Shown here: positions 44,155 through 54,059 of the stretch, piece after piece
How the letters are laid out: every line of letters begins with the position of its first letter
Numbering within the stretch: the first letter of the stretch is position 1
Assembly: GCA_002690865.1 (NCBI GenBank)
Contig: NZGG01000024.1
Span: forward strand, 124,001-188,000
DNA from: Gammaproteobacteria bacterium
GTDB taxonomy: Bacteria; Pseudomonadota; Gammaproteobacteria; Pseudomonadales; Azotimanducaceae
Direction of reading: 5' to 3'
Length of the DNA stretch: 64,000 bases
Position numbers and translations under genes: made by a program
Notes under the pieces: model-generated
The model's input: only the letters and a program-made list of their open reading frames with translations
Database searches by the model: none
What the model was told of the DNA's origin: nothing

Positions 44155-46458
44155 TTACCCCACAGAATTACCATTAATGTTAGCCACCGCTCGTTGCCGG
44201 ATGGCATCTTCCACAGTCAGTGCAGCCATATTGAAAATTCCTCGCGCAGAAACAGACGGTATTAAAATATGTGCTGCATTATCTAAGCCATTTAAATATG
44301 GACCTACCATAATAGCATTAGAGATCGAGCGAGATAAACCAAGTGCTATACTCGCCGCGTCCATATTTGGCATGATTAATAAATTAGCGCGACCAGTTAA
44401 GCGATTGTTTTTAAATATCGATGATCTCAATTGTTCATTAAAGGCAGATATTGCATGCATCTCCCCGTCGATTTCTAGATCAGGATTACACACTCGTAGT
44501 CTTTCAGCAGCAATCTTCATCTTATGCGCACCCTCATCATCATAAGTGCCAAAATTTGAATGTGACAATAGCGCTACCTTTGGTTCGATGCCGAATTTTC
44601 GTATAAAATCAAGGCAATTTTGCGTCAAAACTACTAGCTGGTCCTCGCTAGGATCAACATTTACAAAGGGATCAGCGATAAATAAAGGACCGTCCTGGAG
44701 TAATACTGCACAAACTGAAGATGTCATAGGCATTTGCTGATTAGACAGCACCGTAGTGATGTCCCGAAGATGATGATCGAAACGTCCCACCTTACCGCAA
44801 ATAACACCATCGACCTCACCAAGGGCAGTCATTACAGCTGCCAGTACAGTGTTATTACTTAGTAAGGAGTTCTGTGCAGCCTCTACAGAAACGCCACTTC
44901 GTCCTACCTTATTATGGTAGTAACGACAATATTCCTCATGATTATCGCAGGCTAAAGGATCTACAACTTCAATATCTTTTCCTATCGAAATCCTTAGACT
45001 GAGCTCATCTAATTTTCGCTCGATAATATTAGGCCTGCCGATAACAAAAGGTCTTGCGATACCTTCATCAACAATAGATTGCAAAGCTAACAATACATCT
45101 TGATTTTCTCCCTCGGCAAAAACTATTTTCGCATCAGGCACAGTCAACGCTCGCTCAATCACAGGTTGCATGAATATTCTGCTACTACTTACATATGAAT
45201 GGAGCTTACGACGATAAGAACCCATATCTTCGATTGGCCTAGTCGCCACCCCACTCTTCATTGCTGCCTTTACTACGGCCACTGGTATTTCTTCAATAAG
45301 TCTGGGATCAAATGGTTTAGGAATTAAATAGTCTCTACCAAATTTTAATGTTTGTCCCGCGTAGGCTTTTGTTACTTCTTCAGTCGGCTCCTTAGTAGCC
45401 AATTCTGCTATCGCTTTCACACAGGCTTGCTTCATCTCATCATTGATTGTCGTCGCACCACAGTCCAATGCGCCTCGAAAAATAAAAGGAAAACAAAGTA
45501 CATTATTTACTTGATTAGGGTAATCGGAGCGCCCAGTCGCCAAGATAGCATCTGGCCTTGCCTGCCGCGCTACTTCGGGCATAATTTCAGGGACAGGATT
45601 AGACATTGCTAGCACGAGAGGATTATGAGCCATAGTCTCAACCGCCTCTGCACTGAGTACACCTGGACCAGACAATCCCATGAAAATATCAGAATCCATC
45701 ATCGCATCATCTAAACTTCGAGCATTAGTCTGAACAGCATATTTCTTCTTCCATTCATTCATCCCTTCCTGCCGACCCTCGTAGATCACTCCCTTACTGT
45801 CACACATAATCACATTGTCTTTGTTAAGACCCATACTCACTAATAGATCTACACAGGCTATACTTGCGGCGCCCGCACCTGATACCACTAGCTTTACATT
45901 CTCCAAAGCTTTACCGACAATCTTAAGTCCATTATAAACAGCGGCTGCCGATACAATTGCAGTACCATGTTGATCATCGTGAAAAACTGGAATACTCATT
46001 CTTTCCCGCAGACGTTGCTCCACGATGAAGCATTCTGGAGCTTTAATATCTTCAAGATTTATTCCTCCAAAAGTGGGTTCTAACGAAGCAATAATGTCGA
46101 TCAACTTTTCAGTATCTGTCTCATCGATTTCAATGTCGAAGACATCGATATTCGCAAATTTTTTAAACAAGACAGCTTTACCTTCCATAACAGGCTTACC
46201 AGCAAGTGGACCAATAGCACCAAGGCCTAAAACAGCAGTACCATTAGAAACCACCCCAACCAAATTACCTCGCGCAGTGTAATCAGCAGCAGTCTTGTTA
46301 TCTTTTTCAATGGCTGTACAGGCAAATGCCACTCCCGGCGAGTAAGCTAACGCTAAATCATGCTGATTCGAGAGCGGCTTTGTAGGCTGAATCGCTAACT
46401 TACCAGCCACGGGTTCCCTGTGATAAATAAGCGCTTCTTGCTCCATTGAATCTGCCAT
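44155..46458 (-). CDS. maeB: NADP-dependent malic enzyme fused to phosphotransacetylase-like domain
   Basis: A 767-residue MaeB-type enzyme: malate plus NADP to pyruvate, CO2 and NADPH. The malic enzyme part (about 1-425) has [39 protein letters not shown] and the Rossmann [15 protein letters not shown]. The C-terminal part (about 440-767) is the PTA-like domain, regulatory in the E. coli protein. The start is set at ATG 46458 ([10 protein letters not shown]) with AGGA about 9 nt upstream; an in-frame ATG at 46509 would add a non-homologous tail. It could supply NADPH for NpdG and biosynthesis. Confidence 0.94.
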   Translation of the reverse strand: MADSMEQEALIYHREPVAGKLAIQPTKPLSNQHDLALAYSPGVAFACTAIEKDNKTAADYTARGNLVGVVSNGTAVLGLGAIGPLAGKPVMEGKAVLFKKFANIDVFDIEIDETDTEKLIDIIASLEPTFGGINLEDIKAPECFIVEQRLRERMSIPVFHDDQHGTAIVSAAAVYNGLKIVGKALENVKLVVSGAGAASIACVDLLVSMGLNKDNVIMCDSKGVIYEGRQEGMNEWKKKYAVQTNARSLDDAMMDSDIFMGLSGPGVLSAEAVETMAHNPLVLAMSNPVPEIMPEVARQARPDAILATGRSDYPNQVNNVLCFPFIFRGALDCGATTINDEMKQACVKAIAELATKEPTEEVTKAYAGQTLKFGRDYLIPKPFDPRLIEEIPVAVVKAAMKSGVATRPIEDMGSYRRKLHSYVSSSRIFMQPVIERALTVPDAKIVFAEGENQDVLLALQSIVDEGIARPFVIGRPNIIERKLDELSLRISIGKDIEVVDPLACDNHEEYCRYYHNKVGRSGVSVEAAQNSLLSNNTVLAAVMTALGEVDGVICGKVGRFDHHLRDITTVLSNQQMPMTSSVCAVLLQDGPLFIADPFVNVDPSEDQLVVLTQNCLDFIRKFGIEPKVALLSHSNFGTYDDEGAHKMKIAAERLRVCNPDLEIDGEMHAISAFNEQLRSSIFKNNRLTGRANLLIMPNMDAASIALGLSRSISNAIMVGPYLNGLDNAAHILIPSVSARGIFNMAALTVEDAIRQRAVANINGNSVG

Positions 46459-46547
46459 TATGTAGTTTCCTAAAATTAAATTTTTAAAGTTTATAAAGGA
46501 ATGGCACATTATGGGGCTGAGCTATAAAAGTAAAGTTTTGGCGAACT

Positions 46548-46582
46548 TATCTCACTTTAAGGACCTGATCTGCTGTGAGATA
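46548..46582. promoter_or_regulatory. Inverted repeat in the maeB-arsM gap
   Basis: TATCTCAC (46548-46555) and GTGAGATA (46575-46582) form a perfect 8-bp inverted repeat with a 19-bp spacer in the 265-bp divergent region between maeB and arsM. The centres are 27 bp apart, about two and a half helical turns. It could be an operator for either gene or a mRNA hairpin. It does not match the usual ArsR site pattern. Confidence 0.35.
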
Positions 46583-46723
46583 TAAGTTATCTAACTTCAG
46601 TTTGTTGCTAAAAATAACCTGAAAGTAATCAAAGATGTAAAAAAATGGTATAGAATTCCAGAGTTTTAAACCCTAGTTATAGCTTTTTAAACAAGTTTCG
46701 CCAGAAAAAATGGGAGGGAGCGT

Positions 46724-47776
46724 ATGAATAGCTCTGACGAGCAAACCACTAGTAAGATCAAGGATTATTATACTGAGGTACTAAAATCAAACCAGGACTT
46801 GAAAACTAGCGCCTGCTGTCCTGCCGAATCGATGCCTGACTACATCTTGGAGATATCCAGATTAATACATCCCGAGGTTACGCATCGATTCTATGGTTGT
46901 GGTTCGCCTATACCCGCTGCCGTCGAGGGTAAAGTTGTGCTAGACCTTGGATGTGGTACAGGTCGTGACTCATTCATTTTTTCCAAATTAGTAGGCGAAT
47001 ATGGGCACGTTCTCGGTATCGACATGACGTCTTCTCAATTAGCGATAGCAAATAAATATTTAGACTATCATCGTAATGAATTTGGATATTCATGCTCCAA
47101 TACAACCTTCCATAAGGGATACATTGAAGACCTTAGAGCTATCAATATTGAGGATGATAGTATTGATATAGTGTCATCTAACTGCGTGCTTAATTTGTGT
47201 CCTGACAAAAAAAAAGGTTTTCAGGAAATCTTCAGAGTTCTGAAACCTGGAGGCGAACTATACTTCTCAGACGTGTTTTGCTCTAGACGAATCCCTAAAA
47301 GTCTGCAGCAAGACTCCGTACTGCTTGGAGAGTGTCTTGGTGGAGCCATGTACGTGGAAGACTTTCGCCGGCTTCTAGCCAGCCTTGGCTACCATGATTA
47401 TCGTGTGATGAGTACAGCGAAAATCCAAATAAATAACGATGATATTGAGTCAAAACTTGCTGGTATTGAATTCTTTTCGATGACAATACGTGCTTTCAAA
47501 ATAGAACTTGAAGATCGCTGTGAGGACTACGGCCAAGTTGCTTGGTACAATGGAGGAATCCAAGAAACACCAAATCAATTCTTACTAGATGACCATCATG
47601 TATTTGAGAAAGATCGGCCTATGCTAATCTGTAGTAATACTGCAAGAATGCTCTCACGATCTCGATTTAGTCCCTTTTTTAAAATTCAAGGTAAAGAAAC
47701 GAAACATTTCGGACTATTCGATTGTGGTCCATCAGTAGTTAATGATAACCAAACTACCTTCAAAGACTGTTGTTAG
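46724..47776 (+). CDS. arsM: Arsenite S-adenosylmethionine methyltransferase
   Basis: A 350-residue ArsM that methylates As(III) to volatile or less reactive organo-arsenicals. SAM motif I is VVLDLGCGTGRDSF (71-84). All four functional cysteine positions of characterised ArsM are represented: Cys31/32, Cys59, Cys154 (SSNCVLNL) and Cys204 (GECLGG). The C-terminal ArsM domain ends HFGLFDCGP and a terminal Cys-Cys. GGAGG precedes the ATG at 46724. No arsR, arsB or arsC is adjacent. A ROK kinase follows 20 nt later. Confidence 0.92.
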   Translation: MNSSDEQTTSKIKDYYTEVLKSNQDLKTSACCPAESMPDYILEISRLIHPEVTHRFYGCGSPIPAAVEGKVVLDLGCGTGRDSFIFSKLVGEYGHVLGIDMTSSQLAIANKYLDYHRNEFGYSCSNTTFHKGYIEDLRAINIEDDSIDIVSSNCVLNLCPDKKKGFQEIFRVLKPGGELYFSDVFCSRRIPKSLQQDSVLLGECLGGAMYVEDFRRLLASLGYHDYRVMSTAKIQINNDDIESKLAGIEFFSMTIRAFKIELEDRCEDYGQVAWYNGGIQETPNQFLLDDHHVFEKDRPMLICSNTARMLSRSRFSPFFKIQGKETKHFGLFDCGPSVVNDNQTTFKDCC

Positions 47777-47796
47777 CCAATCGTTAGTATTCTGAA

Positions 47797-48714
47797 ATGA
47801 ATAGAGACCATAAAAAAGCGCGCATCGGAATTGATTTAGGGGGAACGAAAATAGAGGCCATCCTTATGGACGCGGATGGCAAAATTACTCTGACCGAGAG
47901 ATTACAAACGCCTAAGAACAGTTATTCGGAAACGCTCACATCCATCTCACGAATCATAGCCTCCCTCAATGCTCCAAATGATCTTCCGATTGGTATTGGC
48001 ACACCAGGAGCCATCTCTCTTCTTACAGGGCTCATGAAGAACTGTAATAGTACTTTTTTAAATGGTATGCGTCTCCGTGAGGATCTAGAACAAAAGCTTG
48101 GTAGGGAAGTGCGTATCGCTAACGACGCTGATTGTTTTACCCTTTCAGAAGCTAACGATGGGGCTGCAAAAAATGATGCTTCAGTCTTTGGAGTTATCCT
48201 TGGTACAGGAGTTGGCGGTGGAATCTGTATCGATAAGCAACTTATAGCTGGCATCAATGCTATCTGTGGAGAATGGGGTCATAACACCCTAGCTCTTGCC
48301 AGCTACCAAGGTGACTTTAAACCTCGACCTGGAAGAAAATGTTATTGTGGGAGGGTCGACTGTGTCGAAACATGGTTATCAGGCCCCGCTTTCCAAAGAA
48401 GTTTTTTAGAAGCAACAGGACAAAAGTGTAGCGCCAAAGAGGTGGTACTTAAGGCAAATAAGGGAGAAGCCCCAGCCTGCGAAATAGTAGATCAATACCA
48501 TAATTTATTGGCCCTCGCGCTTTCAGTCATTATCAACATTCTGGATCCACACGTAATCGTCTTAGGTGGCGGGATGTCTAACACAAAATCAATTTATGGG
48601 CACATAGAAAAACATCTCGATAAGTATGTATTTTCAGATCAAGTAAATAATAAAATCGTCCCTGCCCTGCATGGAGATTCTAGCGGTGTTCGTGGGGCAG
48701 CATGGCTTTGGTAA
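47797..48714 (+). CDS. ROK-family sugar kinase (fructokinase/Mak-like)
   Basis: A 305-residue ROK kinase, phosphorylating a hexose with ATP. ATP-binding IGIDLGGTKIEA is at 11-22, catalytic Asp in ANDADCFTLSEA, GVILGTGVGGGICI the second phosphate loop, and the ROK zinc site GEWGHNTL with CYCGRVDCVETWLSGP. The zinc-site spacing fits Mak/NagK. The exact sugar is uncertain. It lies 20 nt after arsM and is probably on the same transcript, an unusual pairing. Confidence 0.87.
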   Translation: MNRDHKKARIGIDLGGTKIEAILMDADGKITLTERLQTPKNSYSETLTSISRIIASLNAPNDLPIGIGTPGAISLLTGLMKNCNSTFLNGMRLREDLEQKLGREVRIANDADCFTLSEANDGAAKNDASVFGVILGTGVGGGICIDKQLIAGINAICGEWGHNTLALASYQGDFKPRPGRKCYCGRVDCVETWLSGPAFQRSFLEATGQKCSAKEVVLKANKGEAPACEIVDQYHNLLALALSVIINILDPHVIVLGGGMSNTKSIYGHIEKHLDKYVFSDQVNNKIVPALHGDSSGVRGAAWLW

Positions 48715-49013
48715 AAAAGAACGAAAATCTCAAAAGAACAACAGGAACATAGCCTACAAAACTCAGAGAGTTCACATTTGCGAAGAAACAATAGCTAAAA
48801 GTTATTCCTACTGTTTGGTTATATCTCCAATAGACATCTCAACCAAATTTTTTGCTAATTTTTATACCAAATTCGCACTTAACAAAACGCTGCAAGCAAT
48901 AATCCAAAGATCAAATCGTCGACCGCAACTAGAAAAACCCTAAGTAAGGCACTACCTCTTACTAAGTAGACGTTCAAAGAAGGATACGAGCCTTTTTTGA
49001 AAATTTATACAGT
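48715..49013. other. Intergenic region between the ROK kinase and cnoX
   Basis: Convergent gap of 299 bp. A plus-strand frame continues from within the kinase gene to 48943 but looks like an out-of-frame shadow with no ribosome site. AGTAAG/CTTACT (48943-48948, 48958-48963) can form a weak AT-rich hairpin near the cnoX end. Nothing else seen. Confidence 0.4.
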
Positions 49014-49868
49014 TTAGTGCAACAGAGTAAACATCTTTCTTCGATATGAAGTCGCGATCTCACTTCCTTTACCTAGCAAATCAAACACTCTTATCATTGT
49101 GGTGCGGGCCTTTTGCTCCTCCCATTCTCGATCACGTTTCAAAATCTCTAACAATTGTCCTAAAGCCGCTTCTAGTTCATTACTCACAACCAGCACACAC
49201 GCTAAATCCATGCGAAGAGCGAGATTATCATTATCCTTATTAACCTCAGAATGTAGTTCTGCTATCGAGGGAAGGGAAGCGGCTACCTCAAGAAAATAAA
49301 ATCGATTAGAAGGCTTTTCGATACCTTCCGTATCGGAAGGTATCCTTTCAAATACCTGCCTACCTTCGTCTATGCGACCTTCCAATATAAGCAAGTCGCA
49401 CAATTCAGCCTGCAAAGCAAAATTACTTGGCTCCTGACTAATGATTTGTTGGAGCATCTCAATAGCCTCGGCACGCTGCCCGTTTGTAAGCATTTCCTCC
49501 ATATTTTCACGAATTCTATCTAAAGGACTGATCGTAATCTTATCTAATAATATTCGCAGCTGTGTTAAATCTTGAGGCCCTTCTAGATCCTGTAACATTT
49601 TTCCCTGAAAGATTACTTTTACGGTAGGCAGTGTTCTTACTTGGAGCTGCTGGACTAGCTGCCGATTATTCTGAACATTAACTCGGGCCAACAAAAACTT
49701 CCCCTGATATTCAACAGCTAACTGATGCAATATCATTGAATAATCTTGTGTCGCCTCTGCCGATTCAGCATAAAATTCTAAGAGGACGGGCGTATGGGAG
49801 GACTTTTCAGCCACTTCTACTTGAAAATTCTCAGCACTAACTTCTACAACGTTTGCTGCCTTATCCAT
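49014..49868 (-). CDS. cnoX: CnoX/YbbN-type thioredoxin-TPR co-chaperone without redox cysteines
   Basis: A 284-residue protein: a thioredoxin-like domain (about 1-110, cis-Pro loop TLPTVKVIFQG) followed by TPR-like helices (about 120-284), ending SYRRKMFTLLH much like E. coli YbbN. The usual CxxC position reads AESAEATQ with no cysteine, and the Cys63 equivalent of E. coli CnoX is Val in ARVNVQN. It should work as a holdase that passes clients to GroEL or DnaK without the mixed-disulfide protection of the E. coli protein. Confidence 0.87.
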   Translation of the reverse strand: MDKAANVVEVSAENFQVEVAEKSSHTPVLLEFYAESAEATQDYSMILHQLAVEYQGKFLLARVNVQNNRQLVQQLQVRTLPTVKVIFQGKMLQDLEGPQDLTQLRILLDKITISPLDRIRENMEEMLTNGQRAEAIEMLQQIISQEPSNFALQAELCDLLILEGRIDEGRQVFERIPSDTEGIEKPSNRFYFLEVAASLPSIAELHSEVNKDNDNLALRMDLACVLVVSNELEAALGQLLEILKRDREWEEQKARTTMIRVFDLLGKGSEIATSYRRKMFTLLH

Positions 49869-49961
49869 AAGATCCCCAAAACAAAAAACGCGTAGCGTAA
49901 CCCTTTAAGTGAACTTTTTCTATCTAGTGTTTTTAGAAAGGACTCTTTATATTAGCCTCAG

Positions 49962-50105
49962 TTACACGATTTTTATTCCGTCCCGAAGTAGTGCGCTTGC
50001 TACGATCCCAGGGGAATGCCAAGGATTTGATTTACCACGATATAGTATTTTATCCCCTTTGCTCAGAAGCCAAATATCTTGAGAGCTAAAATGCCTCACT
50101 TTCAT
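49962..50105 (-). CDS. Candidate small protein of 47 residues
   Basis: In the 298-bp gap between cnoX and the walJ-like gene an ATG-started minus-strand ORF encodes 47 residues of protein-like composition (it contains FSSQDIWLLSKGDKILYRG). No strong ribosome site precedes it. It runs with the neighbouring genes. No family recognised; the rest of the gap is AT-rich with nothing identifiable. Confidence 0.33.
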   Translation of the reverse strand: MKVRHFSSQDIWLLSKGDKILYRGKSNPWHSPGIVASALLRDGIKIV

Positions 50106-50166
50106 AGATTTAATCTTGTTTATTAATTTATGTAATTATGTACAGTAATGTATATACATACAGTTT

Positions 50167-50931
50167 TCAACCGATATTTAGCCAGTGTAGTCCTTCTCTT
50201 TGATCTGCGACAAACAGTTCTCCACACCAATCACCCAATGCCTCTCGAGTAACGTCTATAGCGAGTTCTGGAGTATTGTTCTTATCACTAATATGGCCAA
50301 TTACTACATATTTAAGAAGGTCGTTCCTTACCAACCGTAATAATTCCGCAGCTTGGCTATTACTTAAATGGCCCTGATTCCCTCCTACACGGCCTTTTAA
50401 GCTGGAAGGATATGGACCATTAGCAAGCATCTTTGTATCATAGTTACACTCAAGGAATAGAGCATCACAGTTTTTATATCGCTCCCTAACATGATTTGTA
50501 ATATGTCCAATATCCGTTAACAGACCAATACGATGTTTACTCTCTCCCGTAAAAATAAACTGACTCGGTTCTCGAGCATCATGAGGAACGGGAATTGGCT
50601 CGATTTCAATAGCCCCTATTGTAAATGAATTATGGATATTAAAAATTTGGACCCCCGAATGTCCCTCCCGGTTAGAGCCCCGAACAGTACCCGAACTCAT
50701 ACATACAGAAATACCAAAATGTTCAGCGAAAGGGAACACCCCATTTACGTGATCGGTATGTTCATGAGTGACTAAAATAGCATTAATATCATCAGGAGAC
50801 TTTGACAGACGACCTAGCCGGGACAAAGTTTCTTTTAATGAAAAACCAAGATCTACAAGTAGGCAAGTATCTCCATCTTCGATTAAGGTTCCATTCCCAC
50901 GGCTTCCACTTCCAAGAGAAGCTATTCGCAC
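50167..50931 (-). CDS. MBL-fold metallohydrolase, WalJ/YycJ-like
   Basis: A 254-residue metallo-beta-lactamase-fold hydrolase. It begins MRIASLGSGSRGNGTLIE, a WalJ/YycJ signature, and has the metal motif THEHTDH near residue 55, PHDAREPSQF, LLTDIGH, CNYD and VIGHISDKNN with the last ligand His. WalJ-like enzymes are thought to be exonucleases related to DNA repair or cell-division coordination. It lies 18 nt after bamC in a dapA-bamC-walJ arrangement also seen in other gammaproteobacteria. Confidence 0.87.
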   Translation of the reverse strand: MRIASLGSGSRGNGTLIEDGDTCLLVDLGFSLKETLSRLGRLSKSPDDINAILVTHEHTDHVNGVFPFAEHFGISVCMSSGTVRGSNREGHSGVQIFNIHNSFTIGAIEIEPIPVPHDAREPSQFIFTGESKHRIGLLTDIGHITNHVRERYKNCDALFLECNYDTKMLANGPYPSSLKGRVGGNQGHLSNSQAAELLRLVRNDLLKYVVIGHISDKNNTPELAIDVTREALGDWCGELFVADQREGLHWLNIG

Positions 50932-50949
50932 GCTAAATAGAACCTTGCA

Positions 50950-52026
50950 TCATGACGAATATTTTTTTATTACTTTCAATAACTTTTGAGAAATTTGAGC
51001 CTCAGCTAACCTGGACTTAGTATCATAAACCGAAACATGCACTTCATCTCCGATAGTTACTAGCCGAAGCTGAAAGAGATTACTTTCTTCAGCGGCCTCC
51101 TTGTTACGCATTAACAGCTCACCTAGAAACCCACTTTTAGCCTCATGATCCTCAGTATAATAAACGTAAAAATAAGATTCCGAACGATTTAGATCCTCAA
51201 CCTGTATCTTTGCATTTTCAATTGCCGCACTTACAGTAGCCCAAGCTCTATTGAAATCGAGACGGTAGGTTAATACAGGATACTCTTGATCCCATACTAA
51301 CTTTGTCCGACTATCCTCTATACTTGAAGCGATAAGAGATATCGTTTGTTCGTTAGTAACGTGATCACCAAGATTATAGGCCAGATCTTTCAATATTGAG
51401 GACTCTAGCTCAATATCATCTGATACTTCACCCCAGTCGATTTGTTCACTTATGGTACCCACACCCACTAAGCGATGCGTTATAAAAACTTCCGTACTAC
51501 CCGATCGGACTCCAGGCTCTATTAGCAATCGAAGCTTATGCTGTTGTTGTTTTGAATTGCTGACAGGCGCTCCTACTTTTATGCTTTCAAATATTGTTTT
51601 TCCCTGACCTTTATTACTCGTTAACAATTTTGTTTCTATAACTCCTGAAGCAGGATTTGCACTCTCGATAACTAGATTATTCTCTTCGCAGAATCTAACA
51701 ACATGAGGCCAAACCGAACGTGGCGGAACATCCAGAAAAATCCAGCGCTGCTCACCCAGTCTTTTTATGACAACCTTGTCTACAGTAAAAGTAGTACTTA
51801 GGGACTCTGGAGGTCCAACCTTATAGTCAATTGAAGTTCGATCAATCTCTATTACGGGTATCGGCATTAAATCAACAAAAACTGGCTGATCCATAGTGTC
51901 AGGGATAATTACCGGCGATGTAGCCCCTTGCTCAAGGCGGCTACGAACACCTGTATCCTTAAATACACAACCGGAAAGACTGCAAAGTAAAAACATTAAT
52001 AAAAAAAATTGGAATAATCGATCCAT
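50950..52026 (-). CDS. bamC: Outer-membrane assembly lipoprotein BamC
   Basis: A 358-residue BamC (NlpB). The signal peptide ends in lipobox LSGC with Cys20. The N-terminal unstructured segment contains VIIPDTMDQPVF, which in E. coli contacts BamD, and two helix-grip domains follow (roughly 120-230 and 250-355). BamC is an accessory subunit of the BAM complex that folds outer-membrane proteins. Being next to dapA (16 nt) is the classical gammaproteobacterial order and supports the call despite low sequence conservation. Confidence 0.88.
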   Translation of the reverse strand: MDRLFQFFLLMFLLCSLSGCVFKDTGVRSRLEQGATSPVIIPDTMDQPVFVDLMPIPVIEIDRTSIDYKVGPPESLSTTFTVDKVVIKRLGEQRWIFLDVPPRSVWPHVVRFCEENNLVIESANPASGVIETKLLTSNKGQGKTIFESIKVGAPVSNSKQQQHKLRLLIEPGVRSGSTEVFITHRLVGVGTISEQIDWGEVSDDIELESSILKDLAYNLGDHVTNEQTISLIASSIEDSRTKLVWDQEYPVLTYRLDFNRAWATVSAAIENAKIQVEDLNRSESYFYVYYTEDHEAKSGFLGELLMRNKEAAEESNLFQLRLVTIGDEVHVSVYDTKSRLAEAQISQKLLKVIKKYSS

Positions 52027-52042
52027 AAAACCTCTAAACAGC

Positions 52043-52915
52043 CTACTTTGTTATCCCCGCAATTCGCATAGCATCAAGGACTCGATCATGACACTCAGGT
52101 GATAATTGAGTAAGAGGTAAACGGATACCTCTCGGTATGCGATCCATCTCTGCTAATGCCCACTTGACAGGTATTGGATTCGCCTCAAGAAATAAATTAT
52201 TATGCAGCTGCGCTAAACTTTTATCGATTGAAGTCGCATCTTCCGCTTGTCCTGATATAGCTGCGTTGCACATTGCAGCCATTTTTTCTGGCGCCACATT
52301 CGCTGTCACGCTAATTGTTCCTTTTGCACCACTTAGCATCAGCTCACAGGCTGTTAGGTCGTCTCCAGAAAAGACTGCCAAATCACAGATTTGCAGAATC
52401 TGTTTCGTTCTATCTATATTTCCAGTGGCCTCTTTCACGGCAATGACCTGATCAAGCTCTGCAAGACGAGCTATGGTCTCAGGAAGCATATCGCAAGCTG
52501 TTCGAGAAGGTACGTTGTAAAGAACTTGGGGCAAGTCTACGGTATCAGCAATAGCTTTGTAATGCTGATACAAGCCTTCCTGGGTAGGCTTATTATAATA
52601 AGGAGTAACTAATAGGCAGGCATCAGCACCCGCTTCCTTTGCTGCTTTCGTCAACTCAATAGCCTCCCAAGTGGCATTTGCCCCAGTGCCTGCTATCACA
52701 GGGACTCGCTTTCTTACCGTGTTAACAACATGCTGAACAATCTTACAATGTTCATCGATCGATACTGTCGCTGACTCTCCCGTCGTTCCAACCGGAACAA
52801 TCCCGGTTGTTCCCATTTCGATATGCCATTCCAATAGGCCATCCATCGCCACCCAGTCAATATTACCGTCAATTGTCATAGGGGTGACTAGCGCAACAAT
52901 GCTACCTCTCAACAT
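52043..52915 (-). CDS. dapA: 4-hydroxy-tetrahydrodipicolinate synthase
   Basis: A 290-residue DapA that condenses pyruvate and aspartate semialdehyde on the lysine/diaminopimelate pathway. It begins MLRGSIVALVTPM. Residue numbers coincide with E. coli: Tyr133 in YNVPSRT and the Schiff-base Lys161 in VIAVKEATGNI; GTTGESAT supplies Thr44 and Thr45. It is the first gene of the dapA-bamC-walJ unit. Confidence 0.96.
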   Translation of the reverse strand: MLRGSIVALVTPMTIDGNIDWVAMDGLLEWHIEMGTTGIVPVGTTGESATVSIDEHCKIVQHVVNTVRKRVPVIAGTGANATWEAIELTKAAKEAGADACLLVTPYYNKPTQEGLYQHYKAIADTVDLPQVLYNVPSRTACDMLPETIARLAELDQVIAVKEATGNIDRTKQILQICDLAVFSGDDLTACELMLSGAKGTISVTANVAPEKMAAMCNAAISGQAEDATSIDKSLAQLHNNLFLEANPIPVKWALAEMDRIPRGIRLPLTQLSPECHDRVLDAMRIAGITK

Positions 52916-53000
52916 GTAAAAAGCTCCTCACCAAAGTTAGTAATCTTACTGGGGGTCAAAGCCCTTAACAATAGGACTTTACGACACTTTATCCTATCAC

Positions 53001-54056
53001 CTACTCGCTAACCCCAGATGGCCATGCATTAATTATGGCCTTGACAAGAGTAGCCAATGGTATTGCAAAGAAAACACCCCAAAGTCCCCACCAACTTCCA
53101 AAAACAAGCACGGAAGTAATTATTGCTATCGGATGCAAGTTATTTGCCTCTGAAAAGAGCAAAGGGACAAGTACCAAGCCATCCACTCCTTGAATAATTC
53201 CATAGCCTAACAACACATAGAAAAACTCTGAGGTCCAACCGAACTGGAGATACGCGATAATTACGACAGGGATCGTCACTGCAATCATACCTACGTAAGG
53301 AACGATGACTGATAAACCAACCAGAAATCCTAGCAAAATCGGATAATTTAACCCAATAAGTGCAAAGAATAGATAACTTGCAATTCCTACGATCAGAAAT
53401 TCTATAAATTTTCCGCGAATATAGTTAGCCATCTGTTGATTCATCTCTCTCCCAATTTTATTAATCAACGGCCGCTCTTGAGGTAAAAATGATAAGCACC
53501 AACTAATAATGTCTTCCTTATCCTTCAATAAAAATAACACAAGTATAGGAACGAGAAGAACGTAAACTAAAACAGCAACCAATACCGGTAATGATGACAG
53601 TGAGAATGATACCAACCATTGGGTAATACCGGTCGCTTCCGAACCCATCATTTCTATCCAGATACGCACCTGCTGTTCGGGTATAATACCGAACAGCTCG
53701 TCCGGTAACCCATCAAGAACTTCCTGGGCACTGGCAATCATTGCTGGTAAACCGTCCACGAGACTCTGTAATTGTCGCCAGACTAAAGGAATGATAAAAA
53801 AAAGAAAGCCAATAAAACCTCCAAGAAATAACAGAAATGTTACTGGAAGGGCTAACCAACGGGGTATTTGAAAGCGAGAAAGCACTGTGATTATGCCTTG
53901 CATGATGTAAGCAAGCACGATTCCAGTAAGTAATGGCGCCAATATGGCGCCCATAGTTATAATAATTGCAAAGAAAGCAATAAGAATAGCGACAAAAAGC
54001 AGTGCTTCCTCGTCAGACAAGTGAGTATCAATCCAGCTACGGACTACATCGAACAC
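53001..54056 (-). CDS. perM: AI-2E family transporter (PerM-like permease)
   Basis: A 351-residue polytopic membrane protein with about seven to eight TM segments and the family's central soluble region (LPAMIASAQEVLDGLPDELF). The C-terminal signature WGLWGVFFAIPLATLVKAIIN identifies the AI-2E/PerM family. Characterised relatives export autoinducer-2 or exchange Na+/Li+ for H+; the substrate here is unknown. It lies 3 nt after the tusA-like gene and upstream of dapA, as in several gammaproteobacteria. Confidence 0.88.
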   Translation of the reverse strand: MFDVVRSWIDTHLSDEEALLFVAILIAFFAIIITMGAILAPLLTGIVLAYIMQGIITVLSRFQIPRWLALPVTFLLFLGGFIGFLFFIIPLVWRQLQSLVDGLPAMIASAQEVLDGLPDELFGIIPEQQVRIWIEMMGSEATGITQWLVSFSLSSLPVLVAVLVYVLLVPILVLFLLKDKEDIISWCLSFLPQERPLINKIGREMNQQMANYIRGKFIEFLIVGIASYLFFALIGLNYPILLGFLVGLSVIVPYVGMIAVTIPVVIIAYLQFGWTSEFFYVLLGYGIIQGVDGLVLVPLLFSEANNLHPIAIITSVLVFGSWWGLWGVFFAIPLATLVKAIINAWPSGVSE

Positions 54057-54059
54057 TAT

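Noticed and set aside
48671-48943. 90-residue plus-strand ORF after the ROK kinase
   Set aside because: Begins out of frame inside the kinase gene, lacks a ribosome site and has low-complexity, basic composition.
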